DNA of 64,000 bases from Ziziphus jujuba (lineage: Eukaryota; Streptophyta; Magnoliopsida; Rosales; Rhamnaceae): the NCBI RefSeq assembly GCF_031755915.1, contig NC_083388.1, positions 12,474,501-12,538,500 on the forward strand. The letters run 5' to 3'. Numbering within the stretch: position 1 is the stretch's first letter; each line of letters starts with the position of its first letter. Made by a program: the position numbers and the translations under genes. The notes beneath the pieces are model-generated. The model had not been told where the DNA came from. It saw nothing but the letters and a program-made list of their open reading frames with translations, and searched no databases. Positions 11,320-22,313 of this stretch are shown piece by piece.

Positions 11320-12470
11320 TTTGGTATCAGAGTCAAATTTTGTTCAGGTTTGATCTATCTTTTTTTTGCTTTATTTGCTTTTGTGTTAATCAGAAATTTT
11401 AGCATTAGGTTAAGGTTGCTTCTATCATCGTAAACATTCTGCATATTAAAAAAAAAATTTCATTCCTAGTTGAATTAGGATTTCCTAGTTTTATCGTATT
11501 TTTGTTTCCTAGTTTGTTGGTTGTTTTTCATCATTGTTCTTGTTAATTCTGGTTTTTGCTAATTGTTCTTTACTATTTTAGTCTTAAATATTTGCATTCA
11601 TATATTCAAAAAAAAGAAAAAAAAAAAAGAAAAGCCGAACAGATATATAAAAAAGAAAAGAGAAAAAAAACTGCACAATTTGTATTTTATTTGGGAGGTC
11701 ATGGGTTTGGTCATTATTTGATGTTGGAATTGCAAATTTTGGTGTTGATTCTTGCTATTGTATTGTTTTATGATCTGTGATTGAAAAAAAAAAAAGGGGG
11801 AAGAAGAAAAGCCGAATAAAAAAAAAATTTTTTTCTTCCGTTTGTTGGAGTTTGATTGCTGGAAATTATTGGAGCTGCTGTTTTGTTGATTATATATTCA
11901 ATATTTGGAGTTTCTGGAGAATTATTTTTGTTGCTGGATATTTGAATTTTGGGTGTTTAAATTATTTGGATTAAAATTAGTGGAAGGATTTGATACAAAG
12001 CTTGAATTACACGGATAACAACCAACACTATTCTATATTTTTGTTCGATTTGATTTTTTGTTCGTGTTTGAAATTCTTTTTCCCAAATTTTATTCTTGAA
12101 TCTTTAATATTTTACCATCTGGTCCAGTTCTTGCTAATTCCAAAATTTTCCTTATTTTTTGGCTTTATTTTGCCTAGAAAGTCGAAAACTAGGTTATGTT
12201 AATTCATTCGGTATTACTTGCTTTTTGCTACTGTTTTGTTGATAAATTTAATTAAAACATACTTGTGATCTAATTACTGTTTTGTGGGTTTTTAATTAGA
12301 ACTTTGAGATAGTTTATTAAGAGGAAAAAGACAAGAGAGTGTGAGCTCAAAAGAGGGTTAAAAGCCGAAATTAGTGTGCAAACACGAGTGTCGAGTTATT
12401 GTTTGAGTGAAACACGTGAGGGGGTGAATTTGGTGAGGTGTTATTTTATTTTTGTATTATTCATACTAAC
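11320..12470 (+). other. Primer-binding site and leader of gypsy unit 4
   Basis: TGGTATCAGAGTC at 11322-11334 is the initiator-Met primer-binding site with one change from the copy at 3078. About 1.15 kb of leader with A-tracts (11448-11457, 11610-11630, 11784-11796, 11818-11827) follows and ends at the gag ATG. Small open frames inside it (for example 11556-11974) are A/T-tract artefacts and not conserved in the equivalent leader at 3076-4207. Confidence 0.8.
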
Positions 12471-13336
12471 ATGGCAGATTCAAGGGTGAGAAGAGGAGAT
12501 CCACCTTTAACAATTAATGAAGAAGAGTCCGTAGGATTCCATGGTGGTTCCCGAGCTATGGGAAGTGGTGAGCAAATGGACATGAAGGCTATATTGGAGC
12601 AATTGCAGCGGATGAATGCCCAATTTGACAACATAGATCAAAGGATGGATAGGATAGAAACATCACAAGGAGGGCCAAATATAAGGTTAGATGCTCATGG
12701 AGGTCGAGATCGAGGAGGCCGAGGGCAACCAAGAGAGGAATTTTAGGGAAGTAACTTTGGAGATGACTTGGATGAGGGGTTTGATGAAATTTTTGAACCT
12801 CAAGAAAGGCTAATTTGTGGGAGACCAGCAAGGAATGAAGATGATGATCTAGGGAATATCAAGGTAAACATTCCACCTTTCATGGGAAAAAGTGATCCGG
12901 AGGCATATTTGGAATGGGAGGAGAGAATGGAGATGATTTTTTATTGTCATAATTATTCAGAGGTTAAGCAGGTGAAATTGGAAGCAATGGAATTTGGTCA
13001 TTATGCACTTCAATGGTGGACCAATGAGCAAAGCATCCGAAGGAAAGTTGGTGATAACTTGATTACTACTTGGCGACAAATGAAAGGAGCAATGAGAAAG
13101 CGATTCGTACCATCACACTATCATAGGTTGTTGCATCAAATGCTTCAATCTTTATCTCAAGAAAGTTGGTCCATGGAGGATTGTTACAAGGAGATGGAGA
13201 TGCTTATGATGAGATTAAGCATGAATGAAGATAGAGAAGCAACCATGCTAAGGTTTTTGGGTGGTTTGAATCATGATATAGCCAACCAAGTGGAGCTTCA
13301 ACAATATGTAGAATTGGAGGAGATGCTTGGTTTCTA
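12471..13336 (+). pseudogene. gag, gypsy unit 4 (one internal stop, truncated)
   Basis: Start chosen at ATG 12471 because the same 'catactaac' context precedes gag at 4208; the longer frame from 12438 is leader. Residues 1 to about 90 carry PPLTINEEES, then a coiled stretch ILEQLQRMNAQFDNID and an RG-rich segment, with a TAG at about 12744. The gag core continues open from 12768 to 13336 (LGNIKVNIPPFMGKSDPEAY, YALQWW, MRKRFVPSHYHRL, MRLSMNEDREA). It ends prematurely where a deletion removes the zinc-knuckle region. Best-preserved gag in the window, but not intact. Confidence 0.8.
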
Positions 13337-14076
13337 GGAGAGTGCTGGCTGCATACAAAGATGAGGATGAAATTCAAAGAGGTAAGATTTGTAGTATGAT
13401 TATTGATAGTGGAAGTTGTACCAATGTAATTAGTAATCTTGTGGTAGATAAATTATGTTTGACAACAATTAAACATCCATAACCATATAGATTGCAATGA
13501 CTTCATGATAATGGTGAGATGAAAGTGAATAAACAAGCCAAAGTAAAATTTAGCATAGATAAATATGAGGATGTTGTTTTATGTGATGTTGTGTCTATGC
13601 ATGCCGGGCATGCACTATTAGGTAGACCATGGCAATTTGATAAAGAAGCTACTCATTATGGTTGAGAAAATTGTATTATTTTTAGATTTAAAGATAGGAA
13701 GGTCAAGCTAGATCCATTGACTCCGAAGGAAGTATATAGAGACCAATTGCAAATATAACAAAGGAGGGAAGCCGAGAAGCTCAAGGAGAAAGCTAGTATG
13801 GCACCTATGGCTTCACCATCCATCCAAGAAGGTAAGTCCAAGCTTGCTGTCCAAGGTAAGCATTTTAAAACAAAAATTGAATGGAAAAATCATGAGAAAG
13901 CCAAAAGTGGAGTGAGAAAAATAGAGAAAGCTGAGAGGCATGGTGAGAAACCCGAGAAAGCGGAAGAATGTGTAGTAGCCGAAAGAGAGAAAGGGAAAGA
14001 GAGAAAGGAAAAGAAAAATAAAAATTTTTATTTGAGTTTTGGTGATGTTAACAAAGCAATTTTGAAAAAGGAATAA
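13337..14076 (+). pseudogene. Protease remnant and charged linker, gypsy unit 4
   Basis: The protease core lies at about 13390-13640: MIIDSGSCTNVISN, a KHP block, and HALLGRPWQFD. D-S-G at the active site is the normal retropepsin pattern, unlike the altered DNG of unit 2. Stops occur at about 13482, 13498 and 13662. The downstream linker (13798-14076) is very rich in Lys and Glu and ends in NFYLSFGDVNKAIL, equivalent to the start of the RT segment in unit 3. Confidence 0.7.
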
Positions 14077-14644
14077 TTGTTGGATATAATTTATAAAGAT
14101 TCTTATTTAAAGATATTTTTGTTGTATAGAACTTTATTTGCATTGTTGAGAGCTTTAATTAGTGGAAATTTAAAAATTTGGGAAAGATTGTTTGCTACTA
14201 TTAAGTGTGATTTTTGCCAAAATGAGCTTGTATTATTAGTGTTTGACCCAGGAGATTTCTTTTGGTTGCATTTTAAAAAAGAGAGGTTTCCCAAGCAAAG
14301 AAAGTCCAAGCTTATGTTGCGTGGGGATGGTCCTTTTCAAGTATTGGAGCAGAATAATGAGAACGCCTACAAGCTTAATTTATCAGGTGAGTATAATGTT
14401 AGTGCTATATTTAATGTTGTTGATTTATCTACCTTTGGTATAGATGATGACTTTGATTTGAGGAAAAATCCTTTTCAAGAGGAGGGGAATGACGCAAATT
14501 TGCCCATGTTTGCACAACCAACAACCCACTGGGGTGCTGATCTGATACAGATGAAGACTGGACCGATCACTAAAGCTCAATCTAAGAGGTTTAAAGACAA
14601 ACATGCTGCATTTATCTAGGGAGTAATTCATTCTCAAGAAGGCT
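14077..14644 (+). pseudogene. Integrase C-terminus and pol end, gypsy unit 4
   Basis: A large deletion removes RT, RNase H and the integrase core; the linker runs straight into the integrase C-terminal part. Visible blocks are DFFWLHFKKERFPKQRKSKL, then SGEYNVSAIFNVVDLSTF and NPFQEEGND, then the family's WGADLIQ and ITKAQSKRFKD motifs. The frame is open from 14077 to the TAG near 14619. Confidence 0.8.
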
Positions 14645-14843
14645 TGTCCATACCCAAAGATTCAAGACTTATTTTGAGCATACAAATAGTGGAAGCCGAT
14701 ACGGACCCGGGTAGCGGTTTTAGTGCATTTATGGAGTTCGAGCAGCATGAAATGGATCCAATGCTTCATGGATTCAATAAATATCACTAAGAGGTCATGG
14801 AAACAAGTCAAATTATAAGTAAAACCAACAAGTCAAACAAGTC
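14645..14843 (+). repeat. LTR 5 of the gypsy chain, truncated (first 200 bp only)
   Basis: Starts TGTCCATACCC like the other copies, matches LTR 4 to about 14820 (gaggtcatggaaacaagtca), then switches to RT sequence of the same family. The remaining 750 bp of the LTR are missing. The breakpoint lies in a short run of repeated caagtcaa words (14805-14843), compatible with slippage or microhomology joining. Confidence 0.75.
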
Positions 14844-15285
14844 AAGATTGACCTTAGGAGTGCGTATCATCAAATTAGAATGAAAGAGGATGATGAATGG
14901 AAAACCGTGTTTAAAACTAAATATGGATTATATGAATGGTTAGTAATGCCTTTTGATTTAACTAATGCACCTAGCACTTTTATGAGGTTAATGAATCATG
15001 TCATACGTCCATTTATTAGAAAATTTGTGGTTGTATATTTTGATGATATTTTAGTGTATAGCCAAAATCTTGATATCATGTAGGACATCTTAGGCAAGTT
15101 TTAAATATTCTTAGGAAGGAAAGATTATTTGCTAACCTTAAGAAGTATGAACCTATTTTTCTATATTTGTTGTAAATGCTGCAGGAATTAAGGTTGACTA
15201 ATCCAAGTTGAAAGCTATACAAGATTAGCCAAAACCTACTTCTATCACACAAGTAAGAAGTTTTCATGGTTTGAAGTTGGATGAT
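14844..15285 (+). pseudogene. Reverse transcriptase fragment, end of the gypsy chain
   Basis: RT palm of the same family: [10 protein letters not shown] near 14848, [35 protein letters not shown], and YFDD at about 15037-15048. It continues with shifts to a SITQV-SFHGL block, and homology ends at about 15283. It keeps the VIRPFI segment that unit 2 lacks. After this point the DNA no longer matches the family in the + orientation. Confidence 0.8.
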
Positions 15286-15845
15286 GATGAGATTTGAATG
15301 ATGTTGCTAGTTTAGGTGATAATCGATTAGTTTGAAGTTGACTTAATTACCTTAAGTATATGCTTTTGTTATTGTTTTCAATCGTAATACCTGCATGTAA
15401 TTAAGTTGAGCATGATTTAGATTGTTTTCCAAGAAAGATTTGAATTGGTTAGTGATCCCTTCTTGATCTGATGACTATAAATTTTGAAAATTCCTCCATT
15501 CTTTCGTTGAACTTCAATAGTCATCATTCGAAACTTTCTTAACCATGAGAGAACCAAGCTTTTTGACATTTGAAACTTTCTTAACCATGAGAGGACCAAG
15601 CTTTTTGACCATGATTTAATTTAAATGAGGCTTCATACTCTACTTACTCAAATGTATTTGCATGCATCGTTGAAATCTAGTCTTGCTTTTACTCTTTTTA
15701 TTCCATTATTCTTTAGAATCAATCTTGTGAGCATGAGTCCTCAATTACCTTGTCTTTTCTTGAGTGAATCTTTAACTTGTCTGATTGAATACATTAAGAT
15801 GAAAGATAAGCTTTTTCACCTCTTAACTTACTAATATTTACCTCC
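15286..15845. other. Unassigned stretch with a 42-bp tandem duplication
   Basis: No convincing coding sequence. A 42-bp unit beginning GAAACTTTCTTAACCATGAG is present twice in tandem (15530-15571 and 15572-15613) with one difference. The stretch lies between the + strand gypsy chain and the minus-strand Athila-like pol fragment and may be the latter's 3' non-coding part. Confidence 0.4.
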
Positions 15846-15849
15846 ATAA

Positions 15850-17440
15850 TAATGTTTAACTCTTTGGCCATTGATATAAAATAAATTCCAATCTTTAGCT
15901 TGAAGTTCAATAGCACCATAAAGAAAAACTTGGATAATTTTGTAAGGATCCATCCATCTAGATTTCAATATACCCTGATAATATCTTCAACCTTGCGTTG
16001 AAAAGAAGAACTTGTTGCTCCAAATGAAATTCATTAAGATGTTCTCATCATGCCACTTCTTAACAAGATCTTTGAAAATTTGAGCACTCTTGTAGACTTC
16101 ATTCCGAAGTTCCTTTAACTCATTAAACTCTAACTTTCTTCTTTTGCTTGAAGCCTTGAGATCAAAGTTAAGTTTGCTGATTGCCCAATAAGCTCTATGT
16201 TTAAGCTCCACAGTAAAATGACAAGCTTTACCAAATACGAATCGATATGGACTCATCCCAACTATTGTTTTGTAAGTTGTTCTATATGCCATAAATCATC
16301 TATAATTTAATTGACCAATCTCTTTTATTAATATTTACTGTCTTCTTAAGAATTTGCTCTATTTCTCTATTAGAAGTCTTAACCATTTACATGGGGATGA
16401 TAAGCAAGAGAAAATTTATCTCTTACAACATACTGCTTCATAATGAATTAAAAATTTTATTGCATAAATGTATATCTTCACCACTAATGATTACCCTCGA
16501 TAATCTAATCTTGAAAAAATATTTTTTTTAATGAAATTTGAAAACCACATTGGCATCACAAGTCAAAGTTATGATGGCTTCAATCCATTTAGAAAAATAA
16601 TCCACCACAAGAAAAATGTGTTCATTTCCAAAAGAAGAAGGAAATAGACTTATGAAATCAATTCCTAAAACCTCTAGCTCCTAAATTCTATGTTGTTGCA
16701 ATTCATGAATTTTAGAAATATTGCCCACTCTTTGATACTTATCTTAAGTCTTAACATAATTATATTTATCTTTAATGAGTGTTTTCCAATAGTAACCCAA
16801 TTGCAAAATTTTGGATTCCATCCTTGATGCTCCAAAATGTACCATATTGACTAGATTGACAATATTGGAATATTTGGTATTTCATCCTCCAAAAGACATT
16901 TCTAACAATTTGATTGGAATTATTTTATACAAATATGAATCATCCCATAGATAACTTCTAACATCATACAAAAACTTCTTCTTTTTTTAGGAAGTCAAAT
17001 CTAGCCTTATAAAATTGTAAGCATGAAAATTTACCAAATCCGTAAACTATGGCATCTTCACATTGACTCTTAGAAGTTGGCATCTTCACATCGACTCTCA
17101 GAAGTTGTTCATTATTCCTCAATATTCACTCCAGTTTCCTCATTTCCATTCTCAAGTCTTAAGAGGTGAATCACAACAACATTTTCACTAGTTCTTACGT
17201 CTCTAATTTCGATATCAAATTCTTATAAAAGCAAAATCGGCTGACTAAATCAAGGTTTAGTATCTTTCTTCGCAAAAAGATGCCTAACAATGACATGATC
17301 AGTATAGACAATCATTTGAAAACCAAGAATACGATATTGAAATTTATCACAAGTAAATATTACCGCAAGCATCTCTTTCTTAATGGCAGTATAATTCAAT
17401 TGAGCTTCATTTGGAGCCCTAATAGAATCGTAGATAGCTC
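15850..17440 (-). pseudogene. Athila/Tat-like Ty3/gypsy RNase H-integrase fragment
   Basis: On the minus strand an RNase H segment (EAQLNYTAIKKEMLAVIF, YTDHVIVRHLFAKKD, 17440-17250) is followed by a decayed integrase core (LGIDFI near 16670, VVDYFSKWIEA near 16590). An integrase C-terminal block follows (AYRTTYKTIVGMSPYRFVFG, VELKHRAYWAISKLNFD, 16292-16090). These motifs are typical of the Athila/Tat group and differ from the gypsy family of the chain at 1-15285. Many stops. LTRs are not recognisable. The right edge is an abrupt junction with copia RT at about 17440. Confidence 0.7.
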
Positions 17441-17846
17441 TAAAAAGCTTATCTTCAATTTCTTCTTGCATTGCTACCATCCACAGAGAAGCTTCTAGGC
17501 TTTTTGTAGCCCCTTGGAAAGTTAATGGTTTTCCATCTTCCACTAGAAGATAGTATGCAACATTTTCCTCCATAATGTATTTTAAGTGCCAAGCTGGTTC
17601 TCTTCTCTCCCTAGTTGTCCGTCAAACTTGTGGAGTTGCAAACTCAGCTTGCTTTTGTTCTTCGTGCTCTAATGCTACTTCAGAAGAATCTAGAACCTTT
17701 CGTTTTTATATTTCTTTGACTTGAACTATAGTAGTCTTTGGTTTCTCCTTCGAAGTGCTATCATTTTCTTTTTCTTATATTTTATCTTCTGTAAATCTTA
17801 CATCTCTGCTGTTTATTATCATGTGGGCAGTGGGATCCCATAGGCG
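17441..17846 (-). pseudogene. Ty1/copia fragment: integrase tail and RT start
   Basis: This is the minus-strand continuation of the copia element at 18511-19600 beyond the TRIM insertion. It reads RLWDPTAH right after the insertion point, a typical copia block behind integrase, then a hydrophilic spacer with stops, then TFQGATKSLEASLWMVAMQEEIE, the start of copia reverse transcriptase. It stops at the junction with the Athila-like RNase H near 17440. Confidence 0.75.
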
Positions 17847-17851
17847 ATAGG
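17847..17851. repeat. TRIM target-site duplication, left (ATAGG)
   Basis: ATAGG directly before the TRIM; the same five bases lie directly after it at 18506-18510. Removing the TRIM and one copy makes the copia frame continue without a shift, which confirms the borders. Confidence 0.93.
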
Positions 17852-18505
17852 TGTAACAGCCCAGACCACCCGCATCAGGATATTGTCCTCTTTGGCCCAG
17901 GGTTCACACCCTCTCTCCCCCCTGGCCTCAAGGTTTTGCTCACAAAACGCGTCCCGAAGGGAGAGGTATCCACAGCCTTATAAAGACCGCTTCGTGCCCC
18001 TCTCCAACCGATGTGGGATGTTACAATCCTCCCCTCTTGGGGCCCAGCGTCCTCGCTGGCACACCGATCCGGGTACTGGCTCTGATACCACTGTAACAGC
18101 CCAGACCACCCGCATCAGGATATTGTCCTCTTTGGCCCAGGGTTCACACCCTCTCTCCCCCCTGGCCTCAAGGTTTTGCTCACAAAACGCGTCCTGAAGG
18201 GAGAGGTATCCACAGCCTTATAAAGACCGCTTCGTGCCCCTCTCCAACTGATGTGGGATGTTACAATCCTCCCCTCTTGGGGCCCAGCGTCCTCGCTGGC
18301 ACACCGATCCGGGTACTGGCTCTGATACCACTGTAACAGCCCAGACCACCCGCATCAGGATATTGTCCTCTTTGGCCCAGGGTTCACACCCTCTCTCCCC
18401 CCTGGCCTCAAGGTTTTGCTCACAAAACGCGTCCCGAAGGGAGAGGTATCCACAGCCTTATAAAGACCGCTTCGTGCCCCTCTCCAACCGATGTGGGATG
18501 TTACA
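17852..18505 (-). mobile_element. TRIM retrotransposon, three LTRs and two internal segments
   Basis: A non-coding miniature LTR retrotransposon read on the minus strand. Three 174-bp LTRs (17852-18025, 18092-18265, 18332-18505), starting TGTAACATCCC and ending GGGCTGTTACA, alternate with two identical 66-bp internal segments (18026-18091, 18266-18331). Each internal segment has an initiator-Met primer-binding site (TGGTATCAGAGCC on the minus strand) next to one LTR and a purine-rich GAGGGGAGGAT next to the other. The LTR has a CTTATAAAG TATA-like box. LTR 1 and 3 are identical; LTR 2 differs only at 18195 and 18249. Open frames across it are repeat artefacts. Confidence 0.93.
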
Positions 18506-18510
18506 ATAGG
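18506..18510. repeat. TRIM target-site duplication, right (ATAGG)
   Basis: Second copy of the 5-bp duplication, identical to 17847-17851. Five base pairs is the normal size for LTR retrotransposon integration. Confidence 0.93.
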
Positions 18511-19605
18511 CCTTAACTTCATCAGCATACCCTAACAAAATACATTTTCTGGATTTTGGATCTAGCTTAGATGTTTCTTGGGCGTTGTACATAACATAAA
18601 CAAAACTTCCAAATATATGTAAGTGAGAATAATCAGTTGGCTTACCAGTCCACATCTCCATCAGCATTTTCAGATCAATTGTGGTTAATGGTGACTGATT
18701 GATCACATAATAGGAAGTCTTGACTGCTTTTGCCCAATATGACTTGGCCATCCCTACAAATCTCAACATCGCTCTTGTCAGTTCCAATAAGGTTCTATTC
18801 ATCCACTTTGTTACTCCATTTTTTTTATGGAGTGTACGCAACCAATAACTATCTCTTGATACTTTTTTGTTAACAGAAGCTATCAAATTCTTCACCAGTA
18901 TAATCTCCTCCATTGTCCGTCCTCAAACATTTGATCTTCTTTTCAGATTCAAGTTCCATTTGCACTTTGAATATTTTGAAAACTGAAAATACATCTGCTT
19001 TCGTTTTGATTGGATACACCCAACATCTCCTGGAGTAATCATCAATAAAAGATACGAAGTATCTTGCACCTCTTAGGGACAGAACTAGTGCTTGCCAAAC
19101 ATTGGAGTGGATCAACTTTAAGATAGCTGTGCTTTTAGCATTAGAACTACTAAACCTTAATCTATGCTGCTTATTAGTAGCATAATGCTCACAAAATGGT
19201 AATGAAACCTTTTTGAACCCTGAAAGAAGCTTTTGTTTAGCAAGAATCTTCAAACCTTGTTCCGACATGTGGCCAACCTTACAGTGCCACATCATCGCTA
19301 ATTCTTCTGTAGAGTTCGCCGATGCTGTAGATGCTTCTCCTTCTTGTTGTGTTTCTCCTTTAAGCATGTACAGATTTGCAACTTCTTTTCTGCTTTCATC
19401 ACCACAAGGGCACCTTTAATTATTTTCATGATCCTATCTTGAATATAGATTTTGCACCCACTATTATCTAATTGTCCCAAAGACAATAGATTTTTATTCA
19501 GGTCTCGTACAATTTTGTCAAAATGTCCCATATTTCTTTTGCAGTCTTTTTCTCTGCCACGTTGACTCATCAGATAAAGCTAGACGTAGATTAAAAATGT
19601 AGTAG
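18511..19605 (-). pseudogene. Ty1/copia GAG-pre-integrase and integrase
   Basis: On the minus strand, a segment with LLSLGQLDNSGCKIYI (19490-19420) leads to the GAG-pre-integrase motif MWHCKVGHMSEQGLKIL (19295-19240). The integrase core follows with YFVSFIDDYSRRCWVY near 19060 and LRTDNGGDYTGEEF near 18900, then a frame break near 18890. Next come MNRTLLELTRAMLRF and a YSHLHIFGSFVYVMY block, ending at the TRIM insertion. gag and protease are not visible upstream, so the element is truncated on both sides. Confidence 0.85.
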
Positions 19606-19609
19606 ATAC

Positions 19610-21686
19610 CAACTGTCAGTCAAGATCTAAAGGGAACAGTTTGAAAAATACAAAACTATAAGACAAGCTTAGTAAGTGAAGAGTTACGACATTACGAAAA
19701 TAAATATTATTCTTAAAAATTATTTCTCTTAAGACCTTACTCTCACTCTTTGAAAGTTTCTTTGTTTTGACAAACAATTTTCACAAAACCTTTAATTTTC
19801 CCCAGCACAATGATTCCATAAATCATAGAATAAGGAAATTTTAAATTAGATAATATACTTTACCTTATAATAAAATACTATTTTTATGAGTTATGAATTA
19901 TAACTAGCAATAATAAAAAAAATATAAAGAATCATATAATATAACATAGTGTAACAAGAATAATCTGGTGTATCATATCCATTACTATAACATGTCATCC
20001 GACGACACTAGCATCCCAGTACGTTGTCGACTATTGAGGGAGGTGAAACTATCAATGCGACATTTGGCATTCCAAAGGTGTCACGGAGTGGGACCTCCCA
20101 TCCAAGCTCAAGAAACACGTGATTAAGTAGGGGATTGTCAAATTAGCATGCATAATCATAATCCAACGAATCCATAACTTATGGTACAGTATGGTACACA
20201 ATAATCCACAATCCAATATATAACTCATAACCTAATACATATATATAATTCGTCAAATAAGATTCATATTCATCATATTAAAATATTCTTTCAAATATCC
20301 ACATACACATATAAATTAATATAGTCATATACCCGTATTTACTCATGCCAACCCATTTCTTTTAATATACTATAATATAATAAATCCTTTCATAGCATGA
20401 AATAAAGCATATAATATTAACTAATTTTAGAAATAATAATAATAAAATAATACATATAATTATATATATATATATATATATATAGAATTAAGCATATAAT
20501 ACCCGAAAATCATTTAAGAAAAATAAGGTTCACTCATAAATCATAGCTCGCACCAGCTCCTCCGTTGAGTCGCTTTCAATATTATTTCAAGTGCCTTAAA
20601 TAATAATACAATATTCCTTAGGCTCCAAAAATTAAACCAAAGACATTAGATGCATACTAATATTCCAAAATAACTTCAATAACTCTAAAATCTCTTGAAT
20701 TGGACACCAAACAATCTAAATATACTGTAAGCCTAAATACTTGATATCCAAAATTGAGATTTTTTACCATATTAAAATTAAACATTCTCTTGGGTTCTAG
20801 TAACACATAATTTTACTAATTCAACTTTAATTTTGTTCAATTTATCCAATTATATCCAAACATAGTTCAAATTTTGTCTATATTAAACTAATTAACATAA
20901 AAATACAAAAATTATCAAACGATGTCCAAAATTTATAACCTTTATATCAATGAAAAGCTTGTGGAATGGGTAACAAGAATCTAAGCTCATCTTGATCAAA
21001 AATTCATTGGTAGCTAGAAAACACATCATAAAACTTGGCCAAATGTTATGTTGATAGATCTTTTCAAACCATGAAGAATTTTGACAAACAAAGGGTGCTA
21101 ATGGATTTAGAGGGTTCAAAATAAAGGGAGAGATATATTGGTCAGCTTGGAATGGCTAAAAATCTGGCCAAACCCACTGGAGCAAAAGTGGGTCATCGTT
21201 GCTTGCTTCACCGACCTGATCTGGGTGCATCCAACAACAATTCAACTTGAAATTTTCGTGGCTGGCCAGTGACGAGACCAGCGTCATCATCATCTAGAGC
21301 AGCCTAACTCGGATTTATCGGGTCTAGAAGGATTTTTATGACTTTTTAGATTTTTTTCAATTTACTTAATGAGGGCACAATTCTTGAGGTATATATAGAC
21401 TTTCAATCTACTAAAAGCTAAAAACCTAGACTGGTTTGGACATAGATGAAATGCTAATATTTAAAAAATTTTCAGAACCGTAACTTTCCAACCGTAACTC
21501 AGAATTAGGTGCACTACCAATCTACGAACTCTTATTGATGAACTCTATACAACGATGTATTGGTTAAACCAAAATTATTGACCAATAAAAAGTCAAACTT
21601 AGGCCAACAACAGTTTAAATAATCAATCCCAATCAAACAAAATAAAATTTAAATTCAAATTTTTAATTTTTTGACGGATCGTCACA
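19610..21686 (-). repeat. Probable solo LTR of a Ty3/gypsy element
   Basis: Read on the minus strand, the block begins TGTGACGATCCGTCAAAA at 21686, a start typical of large plant chromovirus (Tekay/Del-like) LTRs. It ends near 19610 in ...TTGACTGACA followed by TTGGTATC, a possible decayed primer-binding site. It includes a moderately GC-rich block at 19990-20130 and an (AT)n run at 20460-20485. No gag or pol is seen on either side. A matching TSD could not be found, so a solo LTR is inference. ORFs inside it (for example 20892-21119) have no recognisable product. Confidence 0.45.
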
Positions 21687-22310
21687 CAAAATCCCATGAC
21701 TAGTTTTGGATGGTACTTTTTTTATTTTTAAATAAAAAAGGTGAGATTCATAAAGGTTGACATCTTGGTTCTAGCAAATTAGGGATGTCGGAGTTCCATA
21801 GGTTGAGATTCTTGCTGAAGATGAGCTTGAAAGAGCTCCTGGTGTGCTTGCTAGGGCTGTGCAGAGAGGACCTATTTTTGTTGGCAAGAGAGAGGGATCT
21901 TTTTTCAAAAAAAAAAAAAAAATCAATGTTATAATTTTAATTAAGAGAGACAATGTGAAATTGCATCCCCTACCATTGATAATGCATCATGTAACATGCA
22001 CATAACCCATTCCATTTGATTTTTGACAAATTGACCAATGATGAAGGGATGGGTGAGTTCAAGGTGCAAAAAGCCAAAGAAACTTTTTAGGGTGTAAAGT
22101 ACCAACTATGATAAAAGTTCAAAGTGTAATGCTATCAGTTTTCCTATGAATTATGAACTTTGAAGACCTGCTTAGTGCTGGTATACATTGCACCTAATTG
22201 TTAAATTTAATCATAGATATGAATCTATGGGTTTTCCTCACTTTGCCTTTTTCCATTACAATCATGATAAGGGACACAAAGTTAAAAACTTTAGATAAAG
22301 ATAGTTATGG
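21687..22310. other. Intergenic, with a coding-like patch at 21778-21905
   Basis: Mostly AT-rich without a gene. From 21778 to 21905 the + strand is richer in G and reads ...VEILAEDELERAP... and GPIFVGKREGS in one frame with a single TAG. The codon texture is unlike the surroundings. I do not recognise the protein; it could be a captured or decayed exon. Confidence 0.3.
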
Positions 22311-22313
22311 CTT

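Noticed and set aside
17883..18509. Open frames of 83-104 aa across the TRIM
   Set aside because: They repeat with the 240-bp period and run through LTRs and primer-binding sites; TRIMs do not code for protein.
19561..19620. Copia gag or LTR directly upstream of the minus-strand copia
   Set aside because: Homology stops at about 19605 and the following sequence fits better as the end of a separate solo LTR.
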